DNA from: Paracoccaceae bacterium
Lineage (GTDB): Bacteria > Pseudomonadota > Alphaproteobacteria > Rhodobacterales > Rhodobacteraceae
NCBI GenBank assembly: GCA_002402045.2
Contig: NVUX02000076.1
Span: 88,523-152,522, forward strand
Reading direction: 5' to 3'
DNA length: 64,000 bases
The notes beneath the pieces are model-generated. The model searched no databases, had not been told where the DNA came from, and was given only the letters and a program-made list of their open reading frames with translations. Shown here piece by piece: positions 26,756-35,998 of the stretch (position 1 is the stretch's first letter; every line of letters begins with the position of its first letter). Made by a program: the position numbers and the translations under genes.

Positions 26756-27526
26756 ATGAAAATCGCCTCATATAACATTAACGGGATCAAGGCCCGCTTG
26801 CCACGATTAACCGAATGGTTGCAGGAGAGCAATGTTGACGTGGCCCTGCTACAGGAAATAAAGTCGGTAGACGAAAACTTCCCGCGCGAGGCGATTGAGG
26901 ATCTGGGGTACAATATTGTTACCCACGGCCAAAAAGGCTTTAACGGGGTCGCAATCCTGTCAAAATTTCCAATAGAGGACGTGGTGCGGGGCTTGCCCGG
27001 CGATGATACAGATGACCAGGCGCGATGGATTGAAGCCACGATTGAAACCGTGCGGATATGTTGCCTTTACCTGCCCAACGGCAACCCGCTTCCCGGGCCG
27101 AAATTTGACTATAAGCTGGCATGGATGGAGCGACTGTATGCTCGCGCCAAAGCCCTGCTCACCAGTGAGGAAATGGTGGTTATGGCCGGAGATTATAACA
27201 TTATCCAGCAGCCGGAAGATGCCCATAATATTGACAGCTGGGAGGAGGATGCCCTTTACCACCCCGAGAGCTTATCTGCTTTTCGCAAGGTGCTAAACCT
27301 TGGCTTCACCGATGCCCTACGCGCCCTCAACCCAGCCCCCCTCACCTACACGTTCTGGGATTTTCAAGCGGGCGCATGGAACCGCAATAACGGCATCAGA
27401 ATCGACCACCACCTACTCTCCCCCCAAGCCGCCGACCGCCTAAAGGCCTGCGAAATAGACCGCCACATGCGCGGACGCGAAAAACCTTCTGACCATGTAC
27501 CAATATGGATCGACCTCGACGTCTAG
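26756..27526 (+). CDS. xth: Exodeoxyribonuclease III (AP endonuclease)
   Basis: EEP-fold nuclease of base excision repair, 256 residues. MKIASYNINGIKARLP and LLQEIKSVDENFP carry the metal-binding Asn and Glu. AGDYNIIQQPEDAHN is the catalytic Asp/Asn loop, GFTDALRALNP follows, and RIDHHLLSP with SDHVPIWIDL completes the active site. It resembles XthA rather than Nape-type enzymes by length and motifs. A hairpin repeat lies directly after its stop. Confidence 0.94.
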   Translation: MKIASYNINGIKARLPRLTEWLQESNVDVALLQEIKSVDENFPREAIEDLGYNIVTHGQKGFNGVAILSKFPIEDVVRGLPGDDTDDQARWIEATIETVRICCLYLPNGNPLPGPKFDYKLAWMERLYARAKALLTSEEMVVMAGDYNIIQQPEDAHNIDSWEEDALYHPESLSAFRKVLNLGFTDALRALNPAPLTYTFWDFQAGAWNRNNGIRIDHHLLSPQAADRLKACEIDRHMRGREKPSDHVPIWIDLDV

Positions 27527-27533
27527 CGCCCAT

Positions 27534-27640
27534 CGCGCCGACGAGGGGGGCTTTAGCTCCCCGAGGCGGCGCGACACCGGAACTGTTCGGCAGTTCCGAG
27601 CTTGCTGTAAGGTGTCCTTTTGGGGGCAAAAGGCAAAAGC
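27534..27640 (+). repeat. Partial copy of dispersed hairpin repeat (copy B)
   Basis: The segment from cgcgccgacgagggggg onward is nearly identical to the first third of the copy at 42736-42932, same orientation. Hairpin 1 (27545-27562) is GGGG.GGCTTTAGCT.CCCC. Hairpin 2 (27579-27597) is a perfect 7-bp stem GGAACTG-ttcgg-CAGTTCC. A third hairpin CCTTTTG-gggg-CAAAAGG (27616-27633) replaces the later hairpins of the full copies. It starts 7 bases after the xth stop and could terminate xth transcription. Confidence 0.75.
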
Positions 27641-27782
27641 AAACCCCCAACTAATATTGTCACATGACCACTTTGCGTTCATTGTGGCTACAATCAATAC
27701 CCAGAAATCTCAATTTGGGCGGCTTGTTTTGTCCATTGTGTTTCGGGCATAATAAAGAAATCATCATGCAACAAGGTTTGAA

Positions 27783-28073
27783 ATGCCAATTCGCGTTTAC
27801 CCCAACTTAGAAGAGTCCACACCTAGTCGGACAAAAAACAAACCGGTGGTTTGGCTCTGCAATGATTCTTGGGAATTACCCGTATTACTATTTGAATTTG
27901 AACGCTGGCTTGAGAAAAATGGAAAGAAGCTTCCGAAGGGGAACTACATCGCCGATATCGGCTTCAAACCAAGATCAGACGCGTGTGGCGGTGGTGGTAT
28001 CCTATCCGTATCGGCGATGCGAACCCTTGCTATGGTCAATATAGAAGTATGGTTTTCTGAATACTCAGGCTGA
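27783..28073 (+). CDS. Hypothetical protein, unknown
   Basis: A 96-residue soluble-looking frame with mixed, protein-like composition (VVWLCNDSWELPVLLFEFE, NYIADIGFKPR). It has no signal peptide or transmembrane helix, and I recognise no family. The start at 27783 follows a weak CAAGG. The surrounding 27640-27900 stretch is visibly more AT-rich than its neighbours, which could mean recent acquisition. It is convergent with the DUF4453 gene, the stop codons abutting. Confidence 0.55.
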   Translation: MPIRVYPNLEESTPSRTKNKPVVWLCNDSWELPVLLFEFERWLEKNGKKLPKGNYIADIGFKPRSDACGGGGILSVSAMRTLAMVNIEVWFSEYSG

Positions 28074-28709
28074 CTAAGGCTGGCACCAGCGCACATGAAA
28101 CCAGCCAATGCGATGCTCGGTGCGGTTTCCATTTTGCACAGATCCGGAAAAGCACCAGCGGCCCATGCAGACAGATGACGAAGTCACCCGCTCACCATTT
28201 AGCAGCTGCCCAATTTGCGGATAGCGCACATCGGGGCCGCTCCGCAGCGCCAAAAAATTATCTCCATTGGCGGAAAGCCCAGACACGGTGCAGCTACGCA
28301 CCCGCCCGGTGTTTTGCGGAAACACATCCAGTGTTTGCAGCGCGTCCTGCCAGATGCCAAGGGTCAGTCCACCTTTGCCAAATCGCAAAGGGCCATAGCG
28401 GCCATTCACGGTAATTTGGCCGGTGCCGGTGTTTATTTCGCAGCCAAGCCGCGCCTCAGCTTGCTGGAGCTGCGATATCCGGTTGAGCGCGGCATCTGGC
28501 AGCGCGGGCGTGCCGGGGATGCAGTCGGTGTTATCAAACACAGCTTGCCCAAGCGCGGTATCAAAGCAATATCCGGCCACGTTCAGGGCCTGATTCCGCT
28601 CAACCCAAAGCGATTCGCAGCTGGGGCGGCTGGCTCCAAGGGAAGGGAAGGCTTGGGAAGCGGCCATTGCAGGCAGTAAACCTATGGCAAATAACAGATA
28701 TTTTAGCAT
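28074..28709 (-). CDS. DUF4453/YARHG-like and SH3-like exported protein
   Basis: A 211-residue secreted protein. A signal peptide (MLKYLLFAIGLLPAMAASQA) is followed by a YARHG/DUF4453-type block: CESLWVERNQALNVAGYCF and LGQAVFDNTDC. The C-terminal part from about residue 135 resembles a bacterial SH3 domain (LALRSGPDVRYPQIGQLLNG) ending in GWFHVRWCQP. Several cysteines suggest disulfides. The family occurs widely in Rhodobacterales; no function is established to my knowledge. Confidence 0.75.
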   Translation of the reverse strand: MLKYLLFAIGLLPAMAASQAFPSLGASRPSCESLWVERNQALNVAGYCFDTALGQAVFDNTDCIPGTPALPDAALNRISQLQQAEARLGCEINTGTGQITVNGRYGPLRFGKGGLTLGIWQDALQTLDVFPQNTGRVRSCTVSGLSANGDNFLALRSGPDVRYPQIGQLLNGERVTSSSVCMGRWCFSGSVQNGNRTEHRIGWFHVRWCQP

Positions 28710-28717
28710 GCAGCCTC

Positions 28718-29902
28718 TTAGCTTTTTGCGGTCACATCATGACCATACAGGTAATCAAACTGCCCCAGCAAGGTGTTCTGTGGTGCCATCCCTAACAGCT
28801 TATGTGCAACACCGCGAAAAATAGGGTTGCGCAGGTGGTAAGACCACGCATTGCGCGCCGCCCCTTTTTGCACACGCGTTGCGCGGGGTTTGCGCTTAGC
28901 CTCAAACGAGTGAAAGCCCTTCTCGATACCTTTGGCCTCGAAGCATTCAGCCAAAACAAAAGCATCTTCCAGCCCCATCACCGCCCCTTGCGCAAGGAAT
29001 GGCAGCATCGGATGGCAAGCATCTCCCAGCAGGCCAATGCGGCCATTGGACCAGCGCGGCAGCACAGGATGGTTAAACAAGCCCCAAAGAAAGGTCTCGT
29101 CTACTTGCGCCAAGAGTGTCTGCACAGGAGCAGCAAAGCCTTGAAACGCGGCACGCAGGTTTTCGGGCGAATCCGGTAGGCTCCAACCTTCGTCAGCCCA
29201 GCTTGCGCGCTCCTCTACCGCCACAAAATTGATCAGCGTGCCACCGCGCAAAGGATAGGCCACAAGGTGCCGCCCTTTGCCCATAAACACCTGTGCTGCA
29301 TTTTCAAACAAGCCCTTTGGCAGGCGGCTTGCAGGCACAAGCCCACGCCACGCCACTTGGCCGGTAAATTCGGCTGGCTGGCCATGCAGCGCCATCCCTC
29401 GCACCACCGAGCGCACGCCGTCGGCCCCGATCAAGCAATCCGCTTGCACAGACTTGCCATTGCTAAACACCGCCTCAACCCGCTCTTTTGATTGAGAAAC
29501 CTCGGTAAGCCGGTGATCAAATATCATCTCAACCCCCACATCCCGCGCGCCCTGCGCCAGCACCCCGAGCAAATCTGCACGATGAAACTGCCAATAGGGG
29601 CGGCCATAGCGCGCCACCGCACTTGCCCCCAGAGGCAGGCGCACCACCTCGCCTCCGCGATAATCGCGCAGCACAACGGCCTCAGGCGTGTTGGCGAGCT
29701 TGGCAGCGGCATCCCGCAGGCCAAGCGCCTCAAGCACGGCCACACCGTTAGCGCTTATCTGTAAGCCCGCACCAACCTCTCCCAAACCATCAGCTTGCTC
29801 AAATACCTTCACCCGTGCGCCTTTTTGCGCCAACGCCATAGCCGCCGCCAGCCCGCCAATGCCCGCACCAATAATGCTGATCTCTTTGCCCTTGAGTGCC
29901 AT
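28718..29902 (-). CDS. FAD-dependent monooxygenase (salicylate-hydroxylase-like)
   Basis: Group A flavin hydroxylase, 394 residues. The N-terminal dinucleotide fold is IIGAGIGGLAAAMALAQKG with the acidic end VKVFEQA. The mid-protein DG motif is CLIGADGVRSVVRG, and the second FAD motif is GLLGDACHPMLPFLAQGA. The latter matches salicylate and 3-hydroxybenzoate hydroxylases, but the substrate is not determined by these motifs. It directly abuts the upstream CoA-transferase gene, suggesting a two-gene catabolic operon. Confidence 0.85.
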   Translation of the reverse strand: MALKGKEISIIGAGIGGLAAAMALAQKGARVKVFEQADGLGEVGAGLQISANGVAVLEALGLRDAAAKLANTPEAVVLRDYRGGEVVRLPLGASAVARYGRPYWQFHRADLLGVLAQGARDVGVEMIFDHRLTEVSQSKERVEAVFSNGKSVQADCLIGADGVRSVVRGMALHGQPAEFTGQVAWRGLVPASRLPKGLFENAAQVFMGKGRHLVAYPLRGGTLINFVAVEERASWADEGWSLPDSPENLRAAFQGFAAPVQTLLAQVDETFLWGLFNHPVLPRWSNGRIGLLGDACHPMLPFLAQGAVMGLEDAFVLAECFEAKGIEKGFHSFEAKRKPRATRVQKGAARNAWSYHLRNPIFRGVAHKLLGMAPQNTLLGQFDYLYGHDVTAKS

Positions 29903-31033
29903 TTAAGCCTGCCTAACTATGCCCGAAGCGAGCAGCGCTTCCACGCCCGCCACCCCAAGCTCATTCAAAATTGCAACCGAATCCGCCCCGTCAAGTGGCG
30001 GCGTGCCAAGCTGCGTGGCCCCCATGCGCGGTGCCACCGCTGGATGCTTAATCCCCTGCACGTCTGTCAGGGCCGCGCGCGCGGCCATGTGGGGGTCACT
30101 TGCCACCTCTTCATAGGTTAGGACAGGGGTAACGCAGGCATCGCTGCCAGCAAAAACATCGGCCCAATCTGCCATGGATTTTTTGGCAAACACCGATTCC
30201 AGCCGCGCCATTTGCCCTTTGTGAAGGCTTGTGCTGTGTTGAGCGCCAAAATCATCGGCAGAAATTTCGAGCAGAGCCAGCATTTCGGCAAAAAACTTCG
30301 CTTCAATCGCGCCGACCGCCATAAAGCGCCCGTCGGCACAGCGGTAGCAGCGATAGTAGGGTACGCCACCATCAAGCCAGTTGCTCTGCCGCTCTGGCCC
30401 CCAATTATCCGCGGCATGCAGCCCATGAAACATACCCATCATTGAGTTAACGCCATCAACAATTGCGGCGTCAACCACCTGGCCTTTGCCGGTGCTGCGA
30501 GCCACATAAAGCGCAGACAGTATCCCCATAATCAAAAACATCGAACCGCCGCCAAAATCACCAACAAGATTGAGCGGCGGCGGGGGCGGCCGGTCCGCAT
30601 CACCCATCGCATGCAAAGCCCCTGTGAGCGACAGGTAATTTATATCATGCCCCGCCTGCTGTGCCCGCGGGCCACCCTGCCCCCAGCCTGTCATGCGGGC
30701 ATAAATCAGCGCCGGGTTTTTCGCCATCAGCGGCTCTGGCCCTAGCCCCAGCCGCTCCATAACCCCGGGGCGATTGCCCTCAATCAACACATCGGCCCAG
30801 CAGGCCAGTTGCCCGGCTATCGCCTTGCCCTCGGGCGCTTTCAGGTTAATCACAATTGAGCGCTTCCCCCGCCGGTCAACGCTATGTGCCACGCCAATCT
30901 CTCCGCGCGTGGGCCGGTCTATCACCCGCACATCGGCCCCAAGATCAGCCAATAATTGGCCAGCATATGGCGCAGGACCAATGCCCGCAAATTCAACAAT
31001 TTTTAACCCCAAAAGCGGGCGGGCATCAGCCAT
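29903..31033 (-). CDS. CoA-transferase family III protein, alpha-methylacyl-CoA racemase-like
   Basis: A 376-residue member of the CaiB/BaiF fold. GLKIVEFAGIGPAPYAGQLLADLGADV, cited here only as the N-terminal block, is typical of racemases (Amacr/Mcr) rather than formyl-CoA transferases. The likely catalytic pair includes Asp in GHDINYLSLTGALH. The segment LIEGNRPGVMERLGLGP and the GDFGGGSMFLIMGIL block follow. It probably epimerises 2-methylacyl-CoA esters. Its stop touches the start of the monooxygenase gene. It is divergent from clpA across 407 bases. Confidence 0.85.
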   Translation of the reverse strand: MADARPLLGLKIVEFAGIGPAPYAGQLLADLGADVRVIDRPTRGEIGVAHSVDRRGKRSIVINLKAPEGKAIAGQLACWADVLIEGNRPGVMERLGLGPEPLMAKNPALIYARMTGWGQGGPRAQQAGHDINYLSLTGALHAMGDADRPPPPPLNLVGDFGGGSMFLIMGILSALYVARSTGKGQVVDAAIVDGVNSMMGMFHGLHAADNWGPERQSNWLDGGVPYYRCYRCADGRFMAVGAIEAKFFAEMLALLEISADDFGAQHSTSLHKGQMARLESVFAKKSMADWADVFAGSDACVTPVLTYEEVASDPHMAARAALTDVQGIKHPAVAPRMGATQLGTPPLDGADSVAILNELGVAGVEALLASGIVRQA

Positions 31034-31440
31034 GGGCGGCTCCTTATTTTAGCAAGTCAGAGATACACGAACCCAGCGCGAACCCAAAGCGAAAAGCGGC
31101 CAGTTTACCAAATTGACCGACAAGCTTTATACCATCACCGCGTCATGTAAAATGCGCTACGTCAATATTTGAGGCCTCCCTTGTTAACAATCATGTCGTC
31201 ACTGCAATTTCCGCGGCCTTTGGTGGCAAAATTGAAAAGATGACATCTTACTCGGCGAGCAAATGAGCATTCAAGCAACTAAAGGATGATTTTTCGTGTT
31301 CAAAGCGCCCAATCACAGATTATTTAACCGATTTGAGCGGTTTTCCCTTGAAGCTCGGGAAATAAACCCGAAATTAAAGGATGAGCATTAGGCTGCGGTA
31401 CGCGCAGTTGCATTTTTATTATTCGGGTTAGGAGGGCAGT
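31034..31440. other. Divergent intergenic region upstream of clpA
   Basis: 407 bases with no convincing gene on either strand. In particular there is no clpS, which often precedes clpA in alphaproteobacteria. The clpA-proximal 100 bases hold a heat-shock-like promoter, a small inverted repeat (TCGGG-7-CCCGA, 31355-31371) and the ribosome-binding site AGGAGG just ahead of the ATG. The rest is AT-rich leader for the two divergent units. Confidence 0.5.
31345..31376 (+). promoter_or_regulatory. Candidate RpoH (sigma-32-like) promoter of clpA
   Basis: TTTTCCCTTGAA ends at 31352 and contains a full match to the heat-shock -35 element CCCTTGAA (31345-31352). After a 14-base spacer comes CCCGAAATTA (31367-31376), an imperfect match to the heat-shock -10 (CCCCAT-like). 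The spacing is right for sigma-32. A small inverted repeat overlaps the spacer. Location 65-95 bases before clpA fits. Confidence 0.45.
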
Positions 31441-33759
31441 ATGCCATCATTTTCCACCACCCTTGAAGAGGCCATCCACAAAGCGCTGAGCCTTGCCAAT
31501 GAACGCCGCCATGAATTGGCTACGCTAGAGCATTTGCTTTTAGCGCTGGTTGATGAGCCGGAGGCGCGCAAGGTTATGGTTGCTTGCGCCGTTGATATGG
31601 ACAAACTCAAACGGCGGCTCACGCGGTTTATTGATAACGAACTGGATTCTCTGGTTTCCGAAGTGGACGGCACCGAAGCCGCGCCCACCACCGGCTTTCA
31701 GCGGGTTATTCAGCGCGCCGCCATTCATGTGCAAAGCTCGGGCCATGCCGAGGTAACCGGCGCCAATGTGCTTGTCGCCATCTTTACCGAGCGCGAAAGC
31801 CACGCGGCCTATTACTTGCAACAGCAAGATATGACCCGCTATGACGCGGTGAATTTCATCAGCCACGGGGTGGCAAAAGACCCGGCCTATAGCGAGCAAG
31901 TGCCACTGCAAGGCGCGGGCGATTTGGCGGATGACGCAGCCCCCGAAGAAGAGAAAAAAGAAAGCGCGCTGGAGAAATACTGCGAGGACCTGAACGCCAA
32001 GGCGCGGGCGGGGAATGTGGACCCTCTGATTGGCCGTCAACACGAGGTGGATCGCTGCATTCAAATTCTATGCCGCCGCCGGAAAAACAACCCAATTCTG
32101 GTTGGAGACCCGGGCGTGGGCAAAACCGCGATTGCTGAAGGGCTGGCCCGCAAGATTGTGGATGAGGACGTGCCAAAGGTGCTGGCCAACACCACGATAT
32201 ATTCGCTCGACATGGGCGCGCTACTGGCGGGCACCCGCTACAGGGGCGATTTTGAGGAACGGCTTAAAGCGGTGATGACCGAGATGGAAGCGCATGATAA
32301 TGCCGTGCTGTTTATCGACGAAATCCATACAATTATTGGCGCAGGGGCCACCTCTGGCGGCGCGATGGACGCGTCTAATTTGCTAAAACCCGCCTTGCAA
32401 GGCGGCAAGCTGCGCTGCATGGGTTCAACCACCTACAAAGAATTCCGCCTGCATTTCGAGAAAGACCATGCACTCGCACGGCGCTTCCAGAAAATTGACG
32501 TGAAAGAGCCGAGCATTCCGGATGCTATCAAGATTTTGATGGGGCTGAAGCCGTATTTCGAAAAGCATCATGATATTCGCTATACCAATGACGGCATCAA
32601 AACCGCCGTTGATATGGCCGCGCGTTATATTAATGATCGCAAGCTGCCCGACAGCGCCATTGACGTGATTGACGAAGCGGGGGCCGCGCAAATGCTGGTG
32701 CCGGAAAACAAACGTCGCAAAACCATTGGCGCCAAAGATATCGAAGCCGTTGTTGCGCAAATCGCGCGCATCCCGCCAAAGAGCGTTTCTAAGGACGATA
32801 GCGAAGTGCTGCGTGACTTGGAAAAAAGCCTCAAGCGGGTGGTGTTTGGGCAAGACGACGCGATTTCGGCGCTGGCCAGCTCTATCAAGCTAGCGCGCGC
32901 GGGGCTGCGCGAGCCAGAAAAGCCGATTGGCAGCTACTTGTTTGCCGGGCCTACGGGCGTGGGCAAAACCGAGGTGGCCAAGCAACTGGCTGATACTTTG
33001 GGCGTAGAATTGCTGCGGTTTGATATGTCGGAATACATGGAAAAACACGCGGTTAGCCGGCTGATCGGCGCACCTCCGGGCTATGTCGGCTTTGACCAAG
33101 GTGGTTTGCTCACCGATGGCGTAGACCAAAACCCGCACTGCGTGCTGCTGCTCGACGAAATGGAAAAGGCACATCCCGATGTGTTTAACATTTTGCTGCA
33201 AGTCATGGACCACGGCAAGCTGACCGACCATAACGGCAAAGCCATTGATTTCCGCAATGTGGTGCTGATTATGACCAGCAATGCCGGGGCCGCCGAACAG
33301 GCAAAAGCCGCCATCGGTTTTGGTGATACCAAGCGCGTGGGCGAAGATACCGCTGCAATTGAGCGCACATTCAGCCCCGAGTTCCGCAACCGGCTGGATG
33401 CGGTGATCAGCTTCAGCACACTGCCGCGAGACGTAATTCTGAAGGTCGTCGAGAAATTTGTGCTTCAGCTTGAAGCGCAATTAATGGACCGTAATGTGAC
33501 CATTGAGCTGAGTGAACCGGCGGCCAATTGGCTGGCCAAAAAGGGCTATTCTGAAAATATGGGCGCGCGGCCTTTGGGGCGCACCATTCAGGAATACATC
33601 AAAAAGCCACTGGCAGAGGAGCTGCTGTTTGGCAAGCTCACCAAGGGCGGATCGGTGCGGGTAGAGGTGAAGGATGGTGAAATCCATCTGGAAATTTTGC
33701 AGCCCGAAAAGCTGCGGATATCCACGCCGAAGAAGCCGCCAATGCTAACGACCGAGTAA
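31441..33759 (+). CDS. clpA: ATP-dependent Clp protease ATP-binding subunit ClpA
   Basis: Double-AAA+ unfoldase that feeds substrates to ClpP; 772 residues. An N-domain (about 1-150) that receives ClpS is followed by D1 with [15 protein letters not shown] and [14 protein letters not shown], then D2 with [15 protein letters not shown] and [14 protein letters not shown]. There is no ClpB-type middle coiled coil. The loop AAIGFGDT supplies the IGF/IGL tripeptide that docks on ClpP. AGGAGG precedes the ATG. The hairpin repeat begins 4 bases after the stop. Confidence 0.96.
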   Translation: MPSFSTTLEEAIHKALSLANERRHELATLEHLLLALVDEPEARKVMVACAVDMDKLKRRLTRFIDNELDSLVSEVDGTEAAPTTGFQRVIQRAAIHVQSSGHAEVTGANVLVAIFTERESHAAYYLQQQDMTRYDAVNFISHGVAKDPAYSEQVPLQGAGDLADDAAPEEEKKESALEKYCEDLNAKARAGNVDPLIGRQHEVDRCIQILCRRRKNNPILVGDPGVGKTAIAEGLARKIVDEDVPKVLANTTIYSLDMGALLAGTRYRGDFEERLKAVMTEMEAHDNAVLFIDEIHTIIGAGATSGGAMDASNLLKPALQGGKLRCMGSTTYKEFRLHFEKDHALARRFQKIDVKEPSIPDAIKILMGLKPYFEKHHDIRYTNDGIKTAVDMAARYINDRKLPDSAIDVIDEAGAAQMLVPENKRRKTIGAKDIEAVVAQIARIPPKSVSKDDSEVLRDLEKSLKRVVFGQDDAISALASSIKLARAGLREPEKPIGSYLFAGPTGVGKTEVAKQLADTLGVELLRFDMSEYMEKHAVSRLIGAPPGYVGFDQGGLLTDGVDQNPHCVLLLDEMEKAHPDVFNILLQVMDHGKLTDHNGKAIDFRNVVLIMTSNAGAAEQAKAAIGFGDTKRVGEDTAAIERTFSPEFRNRLDAVISFSTLPRDVILKVVEKFVLQLEAQLMDRNVTIELSEPAANWLAKKGYSENMGARPLGRTIQEYIKKPLAEELLFGKLTKGGSVRVEVKDGEIHLEILQPEKLRISTPKKPPMLTTE

Positions 33760-33762
33760 GCA

Positions 33763-33955
33763 CCGCCGAGCGCAGCGAGGCTAGGGCCAGCGGCAGGCGT
33801 TTTTCAGTTTACTGAAAAATGTGCTTTGGCTGAGGGGTGGGTTTACCCGCCCCGAAGTCAAAGCAAGCGCGGGGCTGCCGGACAGCTCCGGCGTCGCGCC
33901 TCCTCGGCGACCCTTCGGGCCACCTCGTCGGCGCGGGTTGCACAAGCGCAACCGT
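33763..33955 (-). repeat. Full copy of dispersed multi-hairpin repeat (copy C)
   Basis: Inverted relative to 42736-42932 and alignable along its whole length. It exactly fills the gap between the convergent clpA and OmpA-family genes. Hairpins on the plus strand: TTTTTCAGT-tt-ACTGAAAAA (33800-33819), GGGGTGGGT-tt-ACCCGCCCC (33834-33853), GGGGCTG-ccgga-CAGCTCC (33871-33889), the GGCGACCC/GGGCCACC stem (33906-33924, fully paired only on the minus strand through G-T pairs), and a terminal GGTTGCGC-tt-GTGCAACC stem read on the minus strand. The sequences differ from copy D, but the stems are kept. Confidence 0.85.
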
Positions 33956-33958
33956 TCG

Positions 33959-35998
33959 TTACCGCTCAGTCAGTTTCAGTTCAATACGTCGATTGGCGGC
34001 TAAAGCCTCAGGGCTATCACCTGCCGCGATGGGTTGAAATTCGCCAAAGCCAGCGGCCGACAGGTGTGCGGGTGTGAGGCGCTCGGCATCTATCAAATAG
34101 GTCACCACAGACAGAGCCCGTGCTTGGGAAAGCGCCCAGTTACTGGCAGCGCTACCGGTGGAATCCGTGTGGCCTTCCACCTGCAAAATCCAATTGATTT
34201 CGGGCGGTATTTCCCCTTCCAACTCGCGGATTACGCCTGCCAAATCGGAAAGCTGCTGTCGGCCTTCAAGGCCGAGTGTCGCCGACCCAGGCTCAAATAG
34301 AACTTCGGAAGAAAACACAAATCGGTCACCCACAACCTGTAACTCATCGCGCCCGCCCAGCACCTCACGCATACGCCCGAAAAACTCGGAGCGGAAAGAC
34401 CGCAGGTCGTTGGCTTCGGCTTCAAGCCGCACGGCCTCCGCCGCCAACAGATCGTTCTCACGGCTTTCGGCGTCCGCACGGGCGGCCTCGGCAGCCGCGC
34501 GCGCGCGGGCTTCAGCAGCGGCGCGGGCCAACGCAGTATTTAGGTCCGAACCAAGGCTCTCGATGCGAATTTGCGCCTCGGTATCAGCGGCTGCAGATGT
34601 ATCAATCAACCCTTGAAGCTGGTTGAGCTCTTGGCGCAAGGCCGCAGTTTGCTGGTTTAGCAACGCGACCTGACGCTGAGCGTCAAGCGAGCGTTCTGCC
34701 TCGTCAGATAACAGGCGTTCGGCCTCTCGCAGGGCGGCTTGTTGGCTAGAAATCACTTCCAGATTTTGCGCATCCTGCCCCGAAAGCTCTTGCTGCGCCG
34801 CGCGCAGGGCTGCCAGTTGGGTAAGGGTATCTTGGGCGCGTTGGCGCTCGGCTTCCAGCTGGAGAGTCATCGCGGTTAGCTCAGCATCAGCATTGGCCAT
34901 GCGCGCCCGCAAGGCTTCAGCAGCGGCGGCCTCGGCAAGCTGGCCTTTTTCCGCCTCGGAAAGCGCGGCAGCGTGCTCGGCCAATGCCAGCTCAGCCGCG
35001 GTGATCCGGTTTTCGTTTCCTGCCAAAAGCGTTTCAAGCCGCGCCCGCTCAGTGTCGGTTTGTACAGCGTTTTCAGTACCAATATTCAGCGCACTCTGGG
35101 CATCAGCTAGCTGCTTAAGTACCGCAATGCGCGCCATTTGCTCTGAATTCAGATCTTCGCTGAGGGTGCGACGGGCCTCGGAAAGCGCGGCAATTTGGGC
35201 ACGTAGCGCAGCCGCCTCTTGCAGGGCCACATCGCGGTTATCACCAAGTGCGATTGTAGCTGTATCTAGCTCTCCTCGAACGCTCGCGAGCTCGGCCTGT
35301 GCCGCATCGCGCGCTTGTTGCAATCGGGCTATTTCATCGGATCTACCAGATGCCGACAGCTGGGCCTCGCGCTTGGCAACCTCGGCCAAAAACAGGGCTT
35401 GGGTGGCGCTTTCAATTTGCGCCTGCATTTGAGAAACCTGCGCGGCGGCATTTGATTGTGAGGATTCCATATCCGCAATCATGGCCCGCAGCGCTTCAGT
35501 GCGAGCAGTGGCCAGCCTCGCGGCTTCCGCTTCAGCGTCTACTTCGGCCGCGGCGGTGGCGAGCGTGCCTTCAAGAGATCGGTTTTGCAAAAGTAACGCC
35601 GCGATTTGCGCTTCAAAATCAGTGATCCGGCCAGCGATCTGGTCGGCTTGGCCCTGCAAATGATCACGCTGCTGGGTGAGCGTCGCAATCAGGGCCGCTT
35701 GCGTGCTTTTCTGGCTTTCCGCATCGTTCAACGCGCTGTTTAGCTCTCCAAGCTCTGAATTAAGCACCCGGCCGCGCGACTGCTCCAGCCCCAAGGCATC
35801 AGCCAATCCGGCCACCTGTTCTGATAATGTGCTAAGCTCTTGATTTTGCTTTTCAACCGTGTCTGAAAGCACAAACTGCACGATCATAAAGATCGAGATC
35901 ACGAAAAACAGCACCAGCAATAGCGCTGTCATGGCGTCCACAAATCCGGGCCAAATATTGGGGGCTTCTCGCCCGCTACCGCGCCGACCAAGGGCCAT
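33959..35998 (-). CDS. MotB/OmpA-like protein with very long coiled coil
   Basis: A 679-residue inner-membrane-anchored protein. Residues about 18-45 form one transmembrane helix with an Asp at its start (GFVDAMTALLLVLFF, Asp21), the position of the proton-carrying Asp in MotB, TolR and ExbD. About 500 residues of Ala/Glu/Gln/Arg-rich heptads follow. The C-terminal OmpA domain (from about 560) has VLFEPGSATLG, VEGHTDSTGS, NWALSQARAL and NRRIELKL, the peptidoglycan-binding signature. Its start abuts the stop of the MotA/TolQ-like gene, so the two make an ion-driven pair that spans to the wall. Confidence 0.85.
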   Translation of the reverse strand: MALGRRGSGREAPNIWPGFVDAMTALLLVLFFVISIFMIVQFVLSDTVEKQNQELSTLSEQVAGLADALGLEQSRGRVLNSELGELNSALNDAESQKSTQAALIATLTQQRDHLQGQADQIAGRITDFEAQIAALLLQNRSLEGTLATAAAEVDAEAEAARLATARTEALRAMIADMESSQSNAAAQVSQMQAQIESATQALFLAEVAKREAQLSASGRSDEIARLQQARDAAQAELASVRGELDTATIALGDNRDVALQEAAALRAQIAALSEARRTLSEDLNSEQMARIAVLKQLADAQSALNIGTENAVQTDTERARLETLLAGNENRITAAELALAEHAAALSEAEKGQLAEAAAAEALRARMANADAELTAMTLQLEAERQRAQDTLTQLAALRAAQQELSGQDAQNLEVISSQQAALREAERLLSDEAERSLDAQRQVALLNQQTAALRQELNQLQGLIDTSAAADTEAQIRIESLGSDLNTALARAAAEARARAAAEAARADAESRENDLLAAEAVRLEAEANDLRSFRSEFFGRMREVLGGRDELQVVGDRFVFSSEVLFEPGSATLGLEGRQQLSDLAGVIRELEGEIPPEINWILQVEGHTDSTGSAASNWALSQARALSVVTYLIDAERLTPAHLSAAGFGEFQPIAAGDSPEALAANRRIELKLTER

